Counted from the stretch's first letter, positions 1 to 8,009 are shown. The stretch is 38,910 bases of DNA from Patescibacteria group bacterium (GCA_038063375.1 JBBTVG010000011.1:1-38910); one strand, 5' to 3'. Numbers and translations: made by a program. Notes: generated from the letters alone by a model not told the origin.

Positions 1-262
1 GAAGCGGTGCTGACTTGCCGGCAAGCACTGTTCCTGTGTATTTTGCCATCATCGCATCGCCTTCTTTTTCCATCATGGCACCTTCTTCTTTCTTCATTGT
101 TGCATCGCTTTCTTTTTCCATCATTGCCTCGCCGTCCTTCTTCATACTCTCCGATTCAGGCTTGCTGTTAAAATATAGGGCGCCACCCGCTACGAAGACG
201 AGTGCCAAGAGCGCTAAGACTATCGGTGTGATAAATCCTTTTTGTGTGTCTTTGTTCATCAT
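1..262 (-). CDS. Secreted/anchored protein with MM-K-E repeats, N-terminal part only (cut by window edge)
   Basis: The reading frame starts at a double ATG (262 or 259) and runs off the left edge, so only about 87 residues are visible. Residues 10-30 form one hydrophobic segment (PIVLALLALVFVAGGALYF), a signal peptide or membrane anchor. It is followed by a charged stretch built from an imperfect repeat of the type K-x-G-x-A-MM-E-K-E, repeated about four times, then KYTGTVLAGKSAPL. From memory, similar repeats followed by a (Y)xGxVLAGxxxPLL motif precede thioredoxin-like domains in parcubacterial proteins; this is inference because the domain lies outside the window. There is no clear Shine-Dalgarno site. 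A good promoter lies at 297-325. Confidence 0.6.
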   Translation of the reverse strand, partial: MMNKDTQKGFITPIVLALLALVFVAGGALYFNSKPESESMKKDGEAMMEKESDATMKKEEGAMMEKEGDAMMAKYTGTVLAGKSAPL

Positions 263-296
263 AAATAATCTTTAAAAAATATTGAGTAATGAAATG

Positions 297-325
297 AGTA
301 TACACACAAAGAAAAGAGATGTAAA
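297..325 (-). promoter_or_regulatory. Promoter of the edge-truncated gene
   Basis: Minus strand: TTTACA (320-325), 17-base spacer, TATACT (297-302). The -35 box is inside the hairpin that ends the upstream operon, so terminator and promoter overlap. The predicted transcript starts near 290 and leaves a leader of about 28 bases. Confidence 0.6.
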
Positions 326-344
326 GCGTACTTTACATCTCTTT
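313..344 (-). terminator. Perfect 14-bp hairpin after the XRE/DUF2178 operon
   Basis: Arms at 313-326 and 331-344 (AAAGAGATGTAAAG and its complement) with a 4-base loop. On the minus strand the stem is followed by TCTTTG, a weak U-rich tail. It separates the stop codon at 382 from the next minus-strand gene. Confidence 0.6.
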
Positions 345-381
345 GTGGATAAAAGGAAAACAGGCTTTCTTTACAATACTT

Positions 382-762
382 TTAACTGCGCCTCCGGCCG
401 TATATATGGCCTGCGATCTTTCCGATGATCATGGCGCCAAGCACGGCAATGAGCCACGGATCCACGTGTGACATAACACTCTCCACCACCACACCAGAGA
501 CCAGCACCGCAACGCCCGCGAGATAACCAACGCGCCCCGCTATCATTTTATGCAATTGTTCACGTTCGTCTTGCGCTTGTTCTTTCCAGATGAAGCTTGC
601 GAAAAGCGCGAATGAAACAACAAGCCCCCCAATCATCATGTAGAGAAGCATACCGGGCATCCAAAAATCAAAAGGATTCAAGAACAAGAAAAGGAGAACA
701 ATAAAGACGACTGAAATAACGGTTTCTTGTATGTTTTGTTTGTATTCCATATTATTTAACAT
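382..762 (-). CDS. DUF2178-like four-helix membrane protein
   Basis: The 126-residue product is almost all membrane: hydrophobic segments lie near residues 13-30, 37-58, 75-95 and 102-120, with a charged cytoplasmic patch ([15 protein letters not shown]) after the second helix. This pattern resembles DUF2178-type proteins, which commonly sit beside a small XRE regulator, as here. The start overlaps the regulator gene by 11 bases; an in-frame ATG at 750 just after the regulator stop codon is an alternative start. Neither has a Shine-Dalgarno site. Function is unknown; the pair may be a self-contained membrane stress module, which is inference. Confidence 0.7.
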   Translation of the reverse strand: MLNNMEYKQNIQETVISVVFIVLLFLFLNPFDFWMPGMLLYMMIGGLVVSFALFASFIWKEQAQDEREQLHKMIAGRVGYLAGVAVLVSGVVVESVMSHVDPWLIAVLGAMIIGKIAGHIYGRRRS

Positions 763-964
763 TTTTAATGGAAAATACTTCTTCCACGGGTCTTTTAAAA
801 AAATGAGCGATCTTGAGTGCTAAAAGCACCGAGGGGACGTAGTTCCCTTTTTCAATCGCAATGATGGTTTGGCGCGTCACTCCGACCGCTTCCGCCAACT
901 GTTCTTGGGTGGCTCCCGCATTGCTTCGGAGCGCATATACTTTATTTGTAACGGTTTCTTTCAT
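752..964 (-). CDS. Small XRE-family (HTH_3) transcriptional regulator
   Basis: The 70-residue protein is a single Cro/CI-type helix-turn-helix domain. [22 protein letters not shown] (residues 19-40) is the helix-turn-helix, and [24 protein letters not shown] completes the five-helix fold. This is the YozG/YgzD-like minimal form without an effector domain. It is the first gene of a two-gene operon with the DUF2178-like membrane protein, and it probably controls its own promoter at 991-1020; autoregulation is inferred from family habit. It is divergent from the DoxX-like gene at 1031, so one operator region could serve both. Confidence 0.9.
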   Translation of the reverse strand: MKETVTNKVYALRSNAGATQEQLAEAVGVTRQTIIAIEKGNYVPSVLLALKIAHFFKRPVEEVFSIKNVK

Positions 965-990
965 ATGAGATACTGGTATGAAGCATTTCC

Positions 991-1020
991 ACTATACCAC
1001 GGGAAATACTGTAAGGTCAA
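991..1020 (-). promoter_or_regulatory. Promoter of the XRE regulator operon
   Basis: Minus strand: TTGACC (1015-1020), 18-base spacer, TATAGT (991-996). The short dyad ATACTGGTAT at 969-978, between promoter and start codon, is a possible operator half but is too small to be sure. Confidence 0.6.
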
Positions 1021-1030
1021 CTTAACATCT

Positions 1031-1399
1031 ATGCGCCAAAAAACCCTGCTCTCTTTCATTCTCCGCGCCGGTCTCGCATTCTCTTTTCTATACCCGGCGA
1101 TTGATTCATTTTTTCACCCCGACACGTGGATAGGATTTTTCCCCGGATGGCTCATCGCCATAAGTCCCGTTGATATCGCTACCCTTAGTCTCCTCTTCGC
1201 GGGTCTGGAGATCGTAATCGCCCTCGGCATACTCTTCGCACGCGATCCTTTTTACCCGACATCGGCCGCTGTTGTCGTGCTTGCAAGTATTGTGGTGTTC
1301 AACTGGAGCGCGCTTGATATCATATTCAGAGACATTTCAATCATAAGCATGGCAATTGCGCTCATTCTCTTGCGCGATCAGAAAAGTATATTACAATGA
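1031..1399 (+). CDS. DoxX-like membrane protein
   Basis: The 122-residue protein has four hydrophobic segments and the N-terminal pattern RAGLAFSFLYPAIDSFFHPDTWIGFFP, which resembles DoxX/SURF4-type proteins (a helix, then a conserved F-x-x-P-x-x-W loop, then three helices). Longer upstream extension of the frame would run into the divergent regulator gene, so the ATG at 1031 is taken as the start; no Shine-Dalgarno site is present. DoxX-like proteins are loosely linked to redox and quinone metabolism, and the cupredoxin gene follows 31 bases later, which fits a redox context. The assignment rests on topology and one motif, so the family is probable rather than certain. Confidence 0.65.
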   Translation: MRQKTLLSFILRAGLAFSFLYPAIDSFFHPDTWIGFFPGWLIAISPVDIATLSLLFAGLEIVIALGILFARDPFYPTSAAVVVLASIVVFNWSALDIIFRDISIISMAIALILLRDQKSILQ

Positions 1400-1430
1400 A
1401 CATGTTTAGACATTAACAAATAAGCACGCC

Positions 1431-2192
1431 ATGAAAAAGGGACTCTATTTTATCATTGTAGTTATCGTACTCGCAGTCACGGGAATCGTTATGCTTGGTA
1501 ATCGCGCGAACGACCCTGCCACGGAAAGTATGGAAGAAAGTAGCCATCAGAGCGAATCGCTAAAAAACGAGCTGTTCGCCGCCACTCAATCTCCCGGACG
1601 AGAGGTGAGTATTAGAGAGGTTCACCTTACACAAAACGCGTACGTGGTGATCCACAAGGAAGCGGATGGAAAGCCGGGAAAGGTCGTCGGCACCTCTCTC
1701 TCACTCCTGCCGGGTGAAAACCATTGGGTACGCATCGCGCTTACGGAAGATTTAAAAGACGGGGAGCGTATCTTTGCCATGCTTCATAGTGATGATGGAA
1801 ACGGAGTATATGAATTCCCGGGTGGAGATGCGCCGCTCAAAGACGAGACGGGGGCGATTGTCATGATAGAGCTTTTGGTAAAGAAAGCGGATATTTCTCC
1901 TGTCACGGAAAATAGTAAGGCGAAAGTATTTGCCGTAGAAGGCACCAACTTTGCGTTTTCTCAAAAGGAGATTCGCGTGAAAAAAGGCGACACGGTGCGC
2001 ATCAATCTCACAAGTAAGGACGGTTTCCATGACTTTGTCATAGACGAATTCAATGCCGCCACTGACGGCGTGCAGACCGGTGAGAGTGTTTCGGTGGAAT
2101 TTGTCGCCGACAAAGCGGGGTCATTTGAGTACTACTGTTCCATCGGCTCACACCGACAGCTCGGCATGAAAGGAACGCTTATTGTTGAGTAG
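1431..2192 (+). CDS. Membrane-anchored cupredoxin with an N-terminal DUF7282-like domain
   Basis: The 253-residue protein starts with a signal anchor (residues 4-24). A middle domain (about 60-150, ending PLKDETGAIVMIELLV) resembles DUF7282, a beta-sandwich seen in archaeal and bacterial surface proteins. The C-terminal domain (about 163-253) is a plastocyanin-like cupredoxin with a complete type 1 copper site: His200 (GFHDF), Cys236, His241 and Met246 in the C-x4-H-x4-M order. It should bind copper outside the membrane and carry electrons or buffer copper. It follows the DoxX-like gene by 31 bases and ends in its own terminator, so the two genes are probably one transcript. Confidence 0.85.
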   Translation: MKKGLYFIIVVIVLAVTGIVMLGNRANDPATESMEESSHQSESLKNELFAATQSPGREVSIREVHLTQNAYVVIHKEADGKPGKVVGTSLSLLPGENHWVRIALTEDLKDGERIFAMLHSDDGNGVYEFPGGDAPLKDETGAIVMIELLVKKADISPVTENSKAKVFAVEGTNFAFSQKEIRVKKGDTVRINLTSKDGFHDFVIDEFNAATDGVQTGESVSVEFVADKAGSFEYYCSIGSHRQLGMKGTLIVE

Positions 2193-2211
2193 ATACACCA
2201 CTCTTGCAAGC

Positions 2212-2243
2212 AAAATGTCCGCTTAGCGGGCATTTTCTTTTTG
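2212..2243 (+). terminator. Intrinsic terminator after the cupredoxin gene
   Basis: Arms AAAATG-t-CCGC and GCGG-g-CATTTT with a TTA loop, followed by CTTTTT. It lies 20 bases after the stop codon and directly before the recG -10 box. Confidence 0.75.
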
Positions 2244-2246
2244 CGG

Positions 2247-2252
2247 TACAAT
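2247..2252 (+). promoter_or_regulatory. Extended or isolated -10 box of recG
   Basis: TACAAT lies 7 bases before the recG ATG, so transcription would begin at or next to the start codon (leaderless mRNA). No convincing -35 hexamer is visible. Confidence 0.4.
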
Positions 2253-2259
2253 AAAAGCC

Positions 2260-4416
2260 ATGCATCCGGATTCTCTGCTGGAAAAAACGTTCCGCCTCAA
2301 CCCACCCCACAAGCAGGCGCTTGGAAAATTGGGGCTTAAAAGCGTACACGACCTTCTCTATTACTTCCCCGCGCGATACAACACTATCTCCGAGATCAAG
2401 AAAATTGCGGGGCTTTGTAGTGGTGACACGGCGGTCATTTACGGAAGAGTGCTGTCCGCCAAAACGAGCAGGGCTTTTAAAAAAAAGATCCCTATCGGCG
2501 AAGTCGTGGTGGAAGATGACACCGGCAAAATAAAAGCGACATGGTTTCATCAGGCGTATGCCGCAAAGATGGTGAAAAAAGGCGACCTGGTAAAACTTGC
2601 CGGCCGTGTCACCGCGAAAAAAAATGGCGAACTCTATCTCGCCAATCCCGAGTTTGAACGCACGGGAGAACTCCCCATTGATATCGGCGACTCGCTCTTC
2701 GCGGGAAAGATGCTTGAATCATTCGCGTATGCCATCTATCCGGAGTCTCGCGGCGTAACGTCGCGATGGCTCTATCACGCAATCCAAAAAATACTTGCAA
2801 GTGGTGCGTTGGACGAACTGAAGGACCCGATCCCCGAGCACATACTGAAAAAATATCATCTTCCGGGTCTCAAGACTTCTTTGATATGGATACATTCACC
2901 AAAAAAAGATGCCGACGCGCAAGCGGCGCGCAAGCGTTTTGCGTTTGAAGAAATATTTTTCATTCAGTTGGAACGTCAGCGCGCGCGGCATGCCTATAAA
3001 CAAAACCCGTCGTTTAAGGTAGAAACCTCGCAAGACTTGGTGGCGCGATTTATAGGGCGTTTCTCTTTTGATCCAACAGCGGCACAGAAGCGCGCCATAG
3101 AGGACATCTTAAGCGACATGAAAAAAGATTCGCCGATGTCGCGACTCCTTGAAGGAGATGTCGGTTCGGGGAAAACCGCCGTCGCGGCGACCACCGCCTA
3201 TGCCGCGCTTACCACGCGCCCGCACGGACAAGATTTTGGAAATCTCCAAGTTGCCTACATGGCGCCGACAGAAATACTTGCCGAACAGCATTTCCAATCG
3301 TTCATTGGATACTTCAAGCACCTCCCCATCAACATCGGGCTCATTACGGGGAGTGGCTGTAAAAAATTCCCCTCAAAGGTGGACCCCACAGGGACAACCG
3401 CCATTTCGCGCGCGCAACTGTTGAAGTGGGCGGCGAATGGCGAGATCGCTATTTTGATTGGCACCCATTCACTGATCCAAAAAACGGTAAAATTTAAAGA
3501 ACTGGCATACGTCATTATTGATGAACAGCACCGCTTCGGCACGATGCAACGAGGAACATTGGTGCGCAAAGACCACCGCGCGCCGCATCTGCTTAGCATG
3601 ACCGCCACCCCCATCCCGCGAACACTCGCGCTCACCATCTACGGCGACCTTGATTTGACTCTTCTTGATGAAATGCCGAAGGGACGGAAGGAGGTACTCA
3701 CAGAGATTGTTGTGCCCGGCAAACGCGAGGAGGTCTACGAAAAAGTGAGGCAGGAATTAAGAGACGGCAGACAAGCGTATGTTATCTGTCCGCGCATTGA
3801 TGAAGCCGACCCCGATAAAGCATCGGCCCTGCGGGTGAAGTCCGTCAAAGAGGAAGCGGCGCGACTGAAGAAAAATATTTTTCCCGAATATGAGATTGAT
3901 GTTTTACACGGGAAGCTCCTGCCAAAAGAAAAAGAAGAGGTCATGAGACGATTCGCAAACCATGAAACGGATATCTTGGTGGCGACCTCTGTCGTTGAAG
4001 TCGGCGTGAATGTGCAAAACGCCACCGTCATCATCATTGAAGGCGCGGAGCGTTTCGGTTTAGCACAGCTCCATCAATTGCGCGGGCGCGTGCTTCGCAG
4101 TACGCACCAGGCATATTGCTACTGCTTTGCCGACAGCAAGACCAAGCAATCATTAGACCGGCTCAAAGCGCTCAAGACGGCAAAGAACGGATTTGAACTC
4201 TCCGAGTTGGATCTCTCTCTCCGAGGAACGGGGGCGCTCTCTGGCACCAAGCAGTGGGGCATCTCCGACCTCGGCATGGAAGCCATTAAGAACATCAAGA
4301 TGGTGGAAGCCGCTCGCACGGAAGCACTCGCTCTTTTAGAGAGCGACCCCAAGCTCGCGGCACATCCGCTCCTCTCTCTGCGCCTTGCCTCGCAAACCGA
4401 TATTCATTTTGAGTAA
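2260..4416 (+). CDS. recG: ATP-dependent DNA helicase RecG
   Basis: The 718-residue product matches RecG in length and domain order. A wedge/OB domain at about 50-150 has the LLYYFPARY motif. The superfamily 2 helicase core has Walker A GDVGSGKT (299-306), Walker B DEQH (421-424), motif III MTATPIPRT, and a C-terminal half with TSVVEVGVNV and HQLRGRV (motifs V and VI). The RecG-specific TRG-like region follows. RecG remodels stalled replication forks and Holliday junctions. The gene stands alone between two terminator or RNA regions. Its start codon follows a -10 box by 7 bases, so it may be translated leaderless. Confidence 0.97.
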   Translation: MHPDSLLEKTFRLNPPHKQALGKLGLKSVHDLLYYFPARYNTISEIKKIAGLCSGDTAVIYGRVLSAKTSRAFKKKIPIGEVVVEDDTGKIKATWFHQAYAAKMVKKGDLVKLAGRVTAKKNGELYLANPEFERTGELPIDIGDSLFAGKMLESFAYAIYPESRGVTSRWLYHAIQKILASGALDELKDPIPEHILKKYHLPGLKTSLIWIHSPKKDADAQAARKRFAFEEIFFIQLERQRARHAYKQNPSFKVETSQDLVARFIGRFSFDPTAAQKRAIEDILSDMKKDSPMSRLLEGDVGSGKTAVAATTAYAALTTRPHGQDFGNLQVAYMAPTEILAEQHFQSFIGYFKHLPINIGLITGSGCKKFPSKVDPTGTTAISRAQLLKWAANGEIAILIGTHSLIQKTVKFKELAYVIIDEQHRFGTMQRGTLVRKDHRAPHLLSMTATPIPRTLALTIYGDLDLTLLDEMPKGRKEVLTEIVVPGKREEVYEKVRQELRDGRQAYVICPRIDEADPDKASALRVKSVKEEAARLKKNIFPEYEIDVLHGKLLPKEKEEVMRRFANHETDILVATSVVEVGVNVQNATVIIIEGAERFGLAQLHQLRGRVLRSTHQAYCYCFADSKTKQSLDRLKALKTAKNGFELSELDLSLRGTGALSGTKQWGISDLGMEAIKNIKMVEAARTEALALLESDPKLAAHPLLSLRLASQTDIHFE

Positions 4417-4436
4417 GTAAAAACTGATAAACACTG

Positions 4437-4698
4437 TGCGCCCTAAAGGCACTCGAAGCCTTTCACCGCGGAGATATATCTTTCCGATATAAAATGATCA
4501 TTCAGACGAAATGAAAATATGAATTTAAAATAAGCCCTGTGTCCGCCCTCCAGGACTCGAACCTGGGACCGCGGAGATATAAGCTCCGTGCTCTAACCAA
4601 CTGAGCTAAGGGCGGACACAACTCTTATTATTCATATTTTCAATCGTCTTCACTCCATTTTATAAGCTCCGTGCTCTAACCAACTGAGCTATGGGCGC
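4437..4698 (-). other. Outer tRNA-Ile(UAU)-like gene interrupted in the anticodon loop by a hairpin carrying a second tRNA
   Basis: The two ends of this segment are the two halves of a tRNA. The 5' half (4698 to about 4660) has acceptor GCGCCCA, a normal D arm and the 5' anticodon stem CGGAG with CTTATA of the loop. The 3' half (about 4478 to 4437) has CTCCG, a T arm with loop TTCGAGT, and acceptor AGGGCGC plus A. Position 7/66 is an A-A mismatch (or one A is bulged), so the outer copy may be decayed. Between the halves, arms at about 4616-4667 and 4484-4541 are complementary in long blocks and hold the complete inner tRNA at their tip. No CCA is encoded. Total length is 262 bases. Confidence 0.6.
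4542..4615 (-). tRNA. tRNA-Ile, anticodon UAU
   Basis: All parts are present: acceptor CCGCCCT/AGGGCGG, D arm GCTC...GAGC, anticodon stem CGGAG/CTCCG with loop CTTATAT (anticodon UAU, + strand 4579-4581), 5-base variable loop, T arm CCAGG-TTCGAGT-CCTGG, and discriminator A. CCA is not encoded. The anticodon reads AUA directly; most bacteria instead use a CAU tRNA modified to lysidine by TilS. The acceptor stem is extended by five more pairs (TGTGT/ACACA), which continue into the enclosing hairpin. It shares 31 identical bases with the outer tRNA-like 5' half from the D arm through the anticodon. Confidence 0.9.
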
Positions 4699-4718
4699 AA
4701 AAACGTTTGCACTACTAG

Positions 4719-4747
4719 ATAGTAATCGGTAACGAGGCGAATGTAAA
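4719..4747 (-). promoter_or_regulatory. Promoter of the nested tRNA locus
   Basis: Minus strand: TTTACA (4742-4747), 17-base spacer, TACTAT (4719-4724). The start site is predicted near 4712, about 13 bases before the outer tRNA 5' end, so outer half, hairpin, inner tRNA and outer 3' half would be one transcript. Confidence 0.65.
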
Positions 4748-4838
4748 TATCATTGGTATACATACCCTATGTGCTTCTTGACACCATTCCCCAAAAAGTA
4801 CAAAGTAGCGATAGGTTCATTCCAAAGAGAGGTGTGCT

Positions 4839-5306
4839 GTGAATATCATCCGGAAAATACGCTGGTGGATCTCTCATACGTCCTACATTAATTCCCGCCT
4901 CGGTGACATATTCCTCAAAATCGCTTTTGTCTGCGCCGTAGGCGCCGTCTTAAGCAATAACGCGAATGTTATTGCAATAGCCGCAAACGAAGGGAGGATG
5001 CCGGTTATTGTTGAGACGGAATATGATTATAATATAACTGAGCGCCATGTTCTCGCAAATGATACGACCAATCTAAGATTTCTCAGTGATTGGATTGCTA
5101 TCAATCAGAAAGGAACTTTCACCGAGCGTGATACGCCCTTCATAAAGTTCGCGGGCAAGCTGCTGAATTTCCCGCCCGGAAAAAATATTGTTGCGAGTCC
5201 CGGAGATGTCGGCATGTGGATATTTCTGATCACAAGCATCTTGGCAATTCTCCTGTCCTTCATGTGTGCGCTCTGGCACTACGCCAAAAAAATACGGTTC
5301 ATGTAA
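4839..5306 (+). CDS. Unknown small membrane protein with two transmembrane segments
   Basis: A 155-residue protein that I do not recognise. It starts at GTG (4839) with a good Shine-Dalgarno site AGAGAGG six bases upstream, one of the few in the window. Residues about 25-50 (IAFVCAVGAVLSNNANVIAIAA) and 126-148 (MWIFLITSILAILLSFMCALW) are membrane helices; the 75-residue loop between them holds no Cys and no known motif, and is probably extracytoplasmic. It is transcribed alone: the tRNA locus is divergent and a strong terminator follows 10 bases after the stop codon. Confidence 0.75.
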   Translation: MNIIRKIRWWISHTSYINSRLGDIFLKIAFVCAVGAVLSNNANVIAIAANEGRMPVIVETEYDYNITERHVLANDTTNLRFLSDWIAINQKGTFTERDTPFIKFAGKLLNFPPGKNIVASPGDVGMWIFLITSILAILLSFMCALWHYAKKIRFM

Positions 5307-5315
5307 GTACTTGCA

Positions 5316-5349
5316 AGCCGTCCTGATGTAATCGGGACGGCTTTTTCTT
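5316..5349 (+). terminator. Intrinsic terminator after the unknown membrane protein
   Basis: Arms AGCCGTCC (5316-5323) and GGACGGCT (5335-5342), then TTTTCTTTTC. Confidence 0.85.
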
Positions 5350-5382
5350 TTCTCTTTTTTCCTTCTTTTACACTACCCTTCC

Positions 5383-5928
5383 TTAGACCTCAATACCTTC
5401 TTTAGCCTTTACATATTTTGCCAATACGACACTTTGCACAACGATGAAGAGGAGCGTGAGCCCTAAGATGCCGAAAAGTTTGAAGGTAACCCACGTGTCC
5501 GTTGAGAAGCGATTTGCCACAAACAAATTGAGTACGCCCATGAGGCCAAAGAATATCGCCCAATAGAGATTCAACCTGCCCCATGTTTTCTCTGGCATGG
5601 AGAGATTCTGCCCCATCATTCCTTGAATAATATTTTTTTTGAAAAATATCCTGGATATCAAGAGAGTGCCGGCAAATGCCCAGTATAAAACGGTTGGCTT
5701 CAATTTGATGAACGTCTCATCTTGAAGAAGGATGGTCGCTCCCCCGAAGAGAGTGATGATGGCGAGGTTCACCCAAAGAATATTTTCCACCTTTCGCTTC
5801 CGAAACCACACAAAGGCAACCTGAAAGAGTGTCGCGGTTATCGCTGTGGCGGTCGCTATGAATATGCCGAAAAATTTGAACGCGACAAAAAAGAGTACGA
5901 TGGGGAAAAAATCAAAGAGCAGTTTCAT
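5383..5928 (-). CDS. yciB: YciB/IspZ-type inner membrane septation protein A
   Basis: The 181-residue protein has the YciB signature at the N-terminus (MKLLFDFFPIVLFFVAFK) and the conserved motif KPTVLYW with WGRLNLYWAIFFGLMGVLNLFVA later on, in a chain of about five membrane helices. E. coli YciB is of nearly the same size and links envelope synthesis and division. The start is set at 5928 because homologues begin at this MK-LFDFFP; a longer frame with nine more residues exists. The upstream bases AACGGG are a poor Shine-Dalgarno site. It is transcribed toward recG and convergent with the small membrane gene. Confidence 0.9.
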   Translation of the reverse strand: MKLLFDFFPIVLFFVAFKFFGIFIATATAITATLFQVAFVWFRKRKVENILWVNLAIITLFGGATILLQDETFIKLKPTVLYWAFAGTLLISRIFFKKNIIQGMMGQNLSMPEKTWGRLNLYWAIFFGLMGVLNLFVANRFSTDTWVTFKLFGILGLTLLFIVVQSVVLAKYVKAKEGIEV

Positions 5929-6027
5929 CCCGTTTAGAGATAGGCCACGACACATGTCGTAGACGCTACGTTTATTATTGATTGGTAAATATTTCTCATG
6001 TTCTTATGCAGGTTCGTGGTCGTGATC

Positions 6028-6051
6028 TCTAACGGGATTCATCCCGTTAGA
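6028..6051. other. Perfect 11-bp hairpin between ftsH and yciB
   Basis: Arms TCTAACGGGAT (6028-6038) and its complement (6041-6051) with a 2-base loop and no U tract on either side. The minus-strand version of one arm (CTAACGGGATGAA) nearly matches the bases around the yciB start codon (CTAAACGGGATGAA). The remaining bases of this 160-base gap show nothing else. Confidence 0.6.
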
Positions 6052-6089
6052 AATTGTTATACGGCTTATAATTTCTCATTTGTTTTTTG

Positions 6090-8009
6090 CTATACCGTAA
6101 GATTCATCTCTTCTCGCTTCTTCGGCATGATGCCATTTGCTATCAGGAGTTTTTCAAAATCTTCGCGCTCGATCGTTTCAACTTCCACGAGTCGTTCTGC
6201 GATCGCCGTAAATGCTTTTTTGTGATCCACCAAGGTCTTTCGCGCTTTCGCGAACGCGTCATTCATGATCTTGGAAACTTCTCCATCGATTTTGGCGCCA
6301 ACCTCTTCGGAATATTCTTTATCGCCAACCCCACGCCCAAAGAGCGTTCTTCCACCCATTCCCTCAAGCGCCATCGGTCCCATGGTCTCTGACATGCCAT
6401 ATTTCGTTACCATATCGCGGGCAAGCGCGGTCGCCACCTGCAGATCATTTGAAGGACCTGTGGTAATGTCATTAAAAATCATTTGCTCGGCAACATACCC
6501 GCCCAGTGAGACAGCGATATCATCAAGAAATTCTTTCTTTGATTGCAGTCTGCGTTCTTCCAGAGGAAGTTTCAATGTATAGCCGCCCGCGTGTCCGCGC
6601 GCCACAATAGAGATCTTGTGGACGGGATCGGCGTACGGCAAAACAGAAGCAATGACCGCGTGCCCCGCTTCATGGTACGCAGTGATCTCTTTCTCTTTCT
6701 TGGAGAGAATGTGGCTTTTGCGCTCGGGACCGAGCATCACTTTTTCAATGGAGCGGATAAGATCGTATTGCGATACTTTTTTTCTATCCTCGCGCGCGGC
6801 AAGAATGGCAGACTCATTCATAAGAGAATAAAGGTCGGCTCCGGAAAATCCCGGAGTACGCTCGGCGACTACTCGGAGATTCACGTCTTCGGCAAACGGT
6901 TTTTTCCCCGCATGAATTTTCAATATCTCTTCTCTGTCGTCACGGTCGGGCAGGTCAAGCACTACGCGCCGGTCAAAGCGCCCCGGGCGTGAGAGTGCGG
7001 GATCTAGGACGTCGGGCCTGTTGGTTGCCGCAAGCACGATCACTTTTTCATGCGGTTCAAAGCCATCCATTTCTACCAGGATTTGGTTTAATGTTTGCTC
7101 TCGCTCGTCGTTGCCTCCTCCGATGCCGGTGCCGCGCACACGGCCCACCGCATCAATTTCGTCCACAAAAATAATGGCGGGTGCGGCTTTCTTTGCAAGC
7201 TTGAAAAGATCACGCACGCGCGATGCTCCCACACCCACGAACATCTCCACGAATTCAGAACCGGAAATAAGGAAGAAAGGCACACCCGCCTCCCCCGCAA
7301 CCGCGCGTGCGAGCAAGGTCTTCCCTGTTCCCGGCGCACCCATCAAGAGGACGCCCTTGGGAATGCGCGCGCCGATATCAATGAATTTTTTCGGGTTCTT
7401 CAAAAAATCAACGATCTCTTTGAGCTCTTCTTTCGCTTCTTTCACTCCCGCAACATCTTTGAATGTGACTTTCTGGCTTTTATCGTCAGGATAAATAATG
7501 CGCGCCTTGGACTGCCCGAATGAGAACGCCTGCATTCCGGCTCCCTTTACTTGCCGCGAGATCATCCAGAAAAGCAGAACAATGAAGATCACCGGTATGA
7601 GGAACGGCAAAATATTGAGCGCCCAGAAACCGAAACCTGTTTCATTTTTTATTTCAATGCTCACCACGGCAAGCTGTTCGGAGGTAACGCCATAATTTGA
7701 GAGTGTCTCGGAAAGTGACGCTTCCGTCTCCTTTTTTGAAATCTTTTCTTCCCCGTCCACCGTCTTAATGTTGAGCTTGTCACCCTCCACAACGATCGTT
7801 GAAACCTTGCCTTGGGAGATCTGGGTCGCCAGCTCGGAAAGCGGGATCTCGGCAACGTCCTTCTTGTTGTCGCTCAAGAAAGAATAGGCCACGATAATGA
7901 CCATAAATATGAGGATTGCGCTCAGAATGTTGCTCACAAACTGCTGGGAGACCGGCGTCTTTTTCTTCTCGTTTTTATCCTCTTTTTCGTTTTCGTCGTT
8001 ATCAAACAT
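6090..8009 (-). CDS. ftsH: ATP-dependent zinc metalloprotease FtsH
   Basis: The 639-residue protein has the full FtsH plan: an acidic N-terminus, membrane helices at about 26-45 and 132-149 around an extracytoplasmic domain, an AAA+ module with Walker A GAPGTGKT (224-231), Walker B IIFVDEID, the [13 protein letters not shown] pore loop region and the second region of homology [16 protein letters not shown], then the protease with HEAGH (446-450). It degrades membrane and misfolded proteins, and in well-studied bacteria also tmRNA-tagged ones, which fits its place next to smpB-ssrA. It is divergent from smpB. The start at 8009 lacks a Shine-Dalgarno site. Confidence 0.98.
   Translation of the reverse strand: MFDNDENEKEDKNEKKKTPVSQQFVSNILSAILIFMVIIVAYSFLSDNKKDVAEIPLSELATQISQGKVSTIVVEGDKLNIKTVDGEEKISKKETEASLSETLSNYGVTSEQLAVVSIEIKNETGFGFWALNILPFLIPVIFIVLLFWMISRQVKGAGMQAFSFGQSKARIIYPDDKSQKVTFKDVAGVKEAKEELKEIVDFLKNPKKFIDIGARIPKGVLLMGAPGTGKTLLARAVAGEAGVPFFLISGSEFVEMFVGVGASRVRDLFKLAKKAAPAIIFVDEIDAVGRVRGTGIGGGNDEREQTLNQILVEMDGFEPHEKVIVLAATNRPDVLDPALSRPGRFDRRVVLDLPDRDDREEILKIHAGKKPFAEDVNLRVVAERTPGFSGADLYSLMNESAILAAREDRKKVSQYDLIRSIEKVMLGPERKSHILSKKEKEITAYHEAGHAVIASVLPYADPVHKISIVARGHAGGYTLKLPLEERRLQSKKEFLDDIAVSLGGYVAEQMIFNDITTGPSNDLQVATALARDMVTKYGMSETMGPMALEGMGGRTLFGRGVGDKEYSEEVGAKIDGEVSKIMNDAFAKARKTLVDHKKAFTAIAERLVEVETIEREDFEKLLIANGIMPKKREEMNLTV

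Noticed and set aside
15-275. Plus-strand frame of 86 residues at the left edge
   Set aside because: It is the reverse of the minus-strand repeat protein; its Ser/Phe-rich repeats come from the MM-K-E repeat read backwards.
869-1030. Longer start for the DoxX-like gene
   Set aside because: The extra 54 codons overlap the divergent XRE regulator and its promoter and do not look like protein.
4437-4698. Group I intron in the outer tRNA
   Set aside because: The insert is only about 180 bases including a 74-base tRNA, and I see no P, Q, R or S core elements or an intron-encoded protein.
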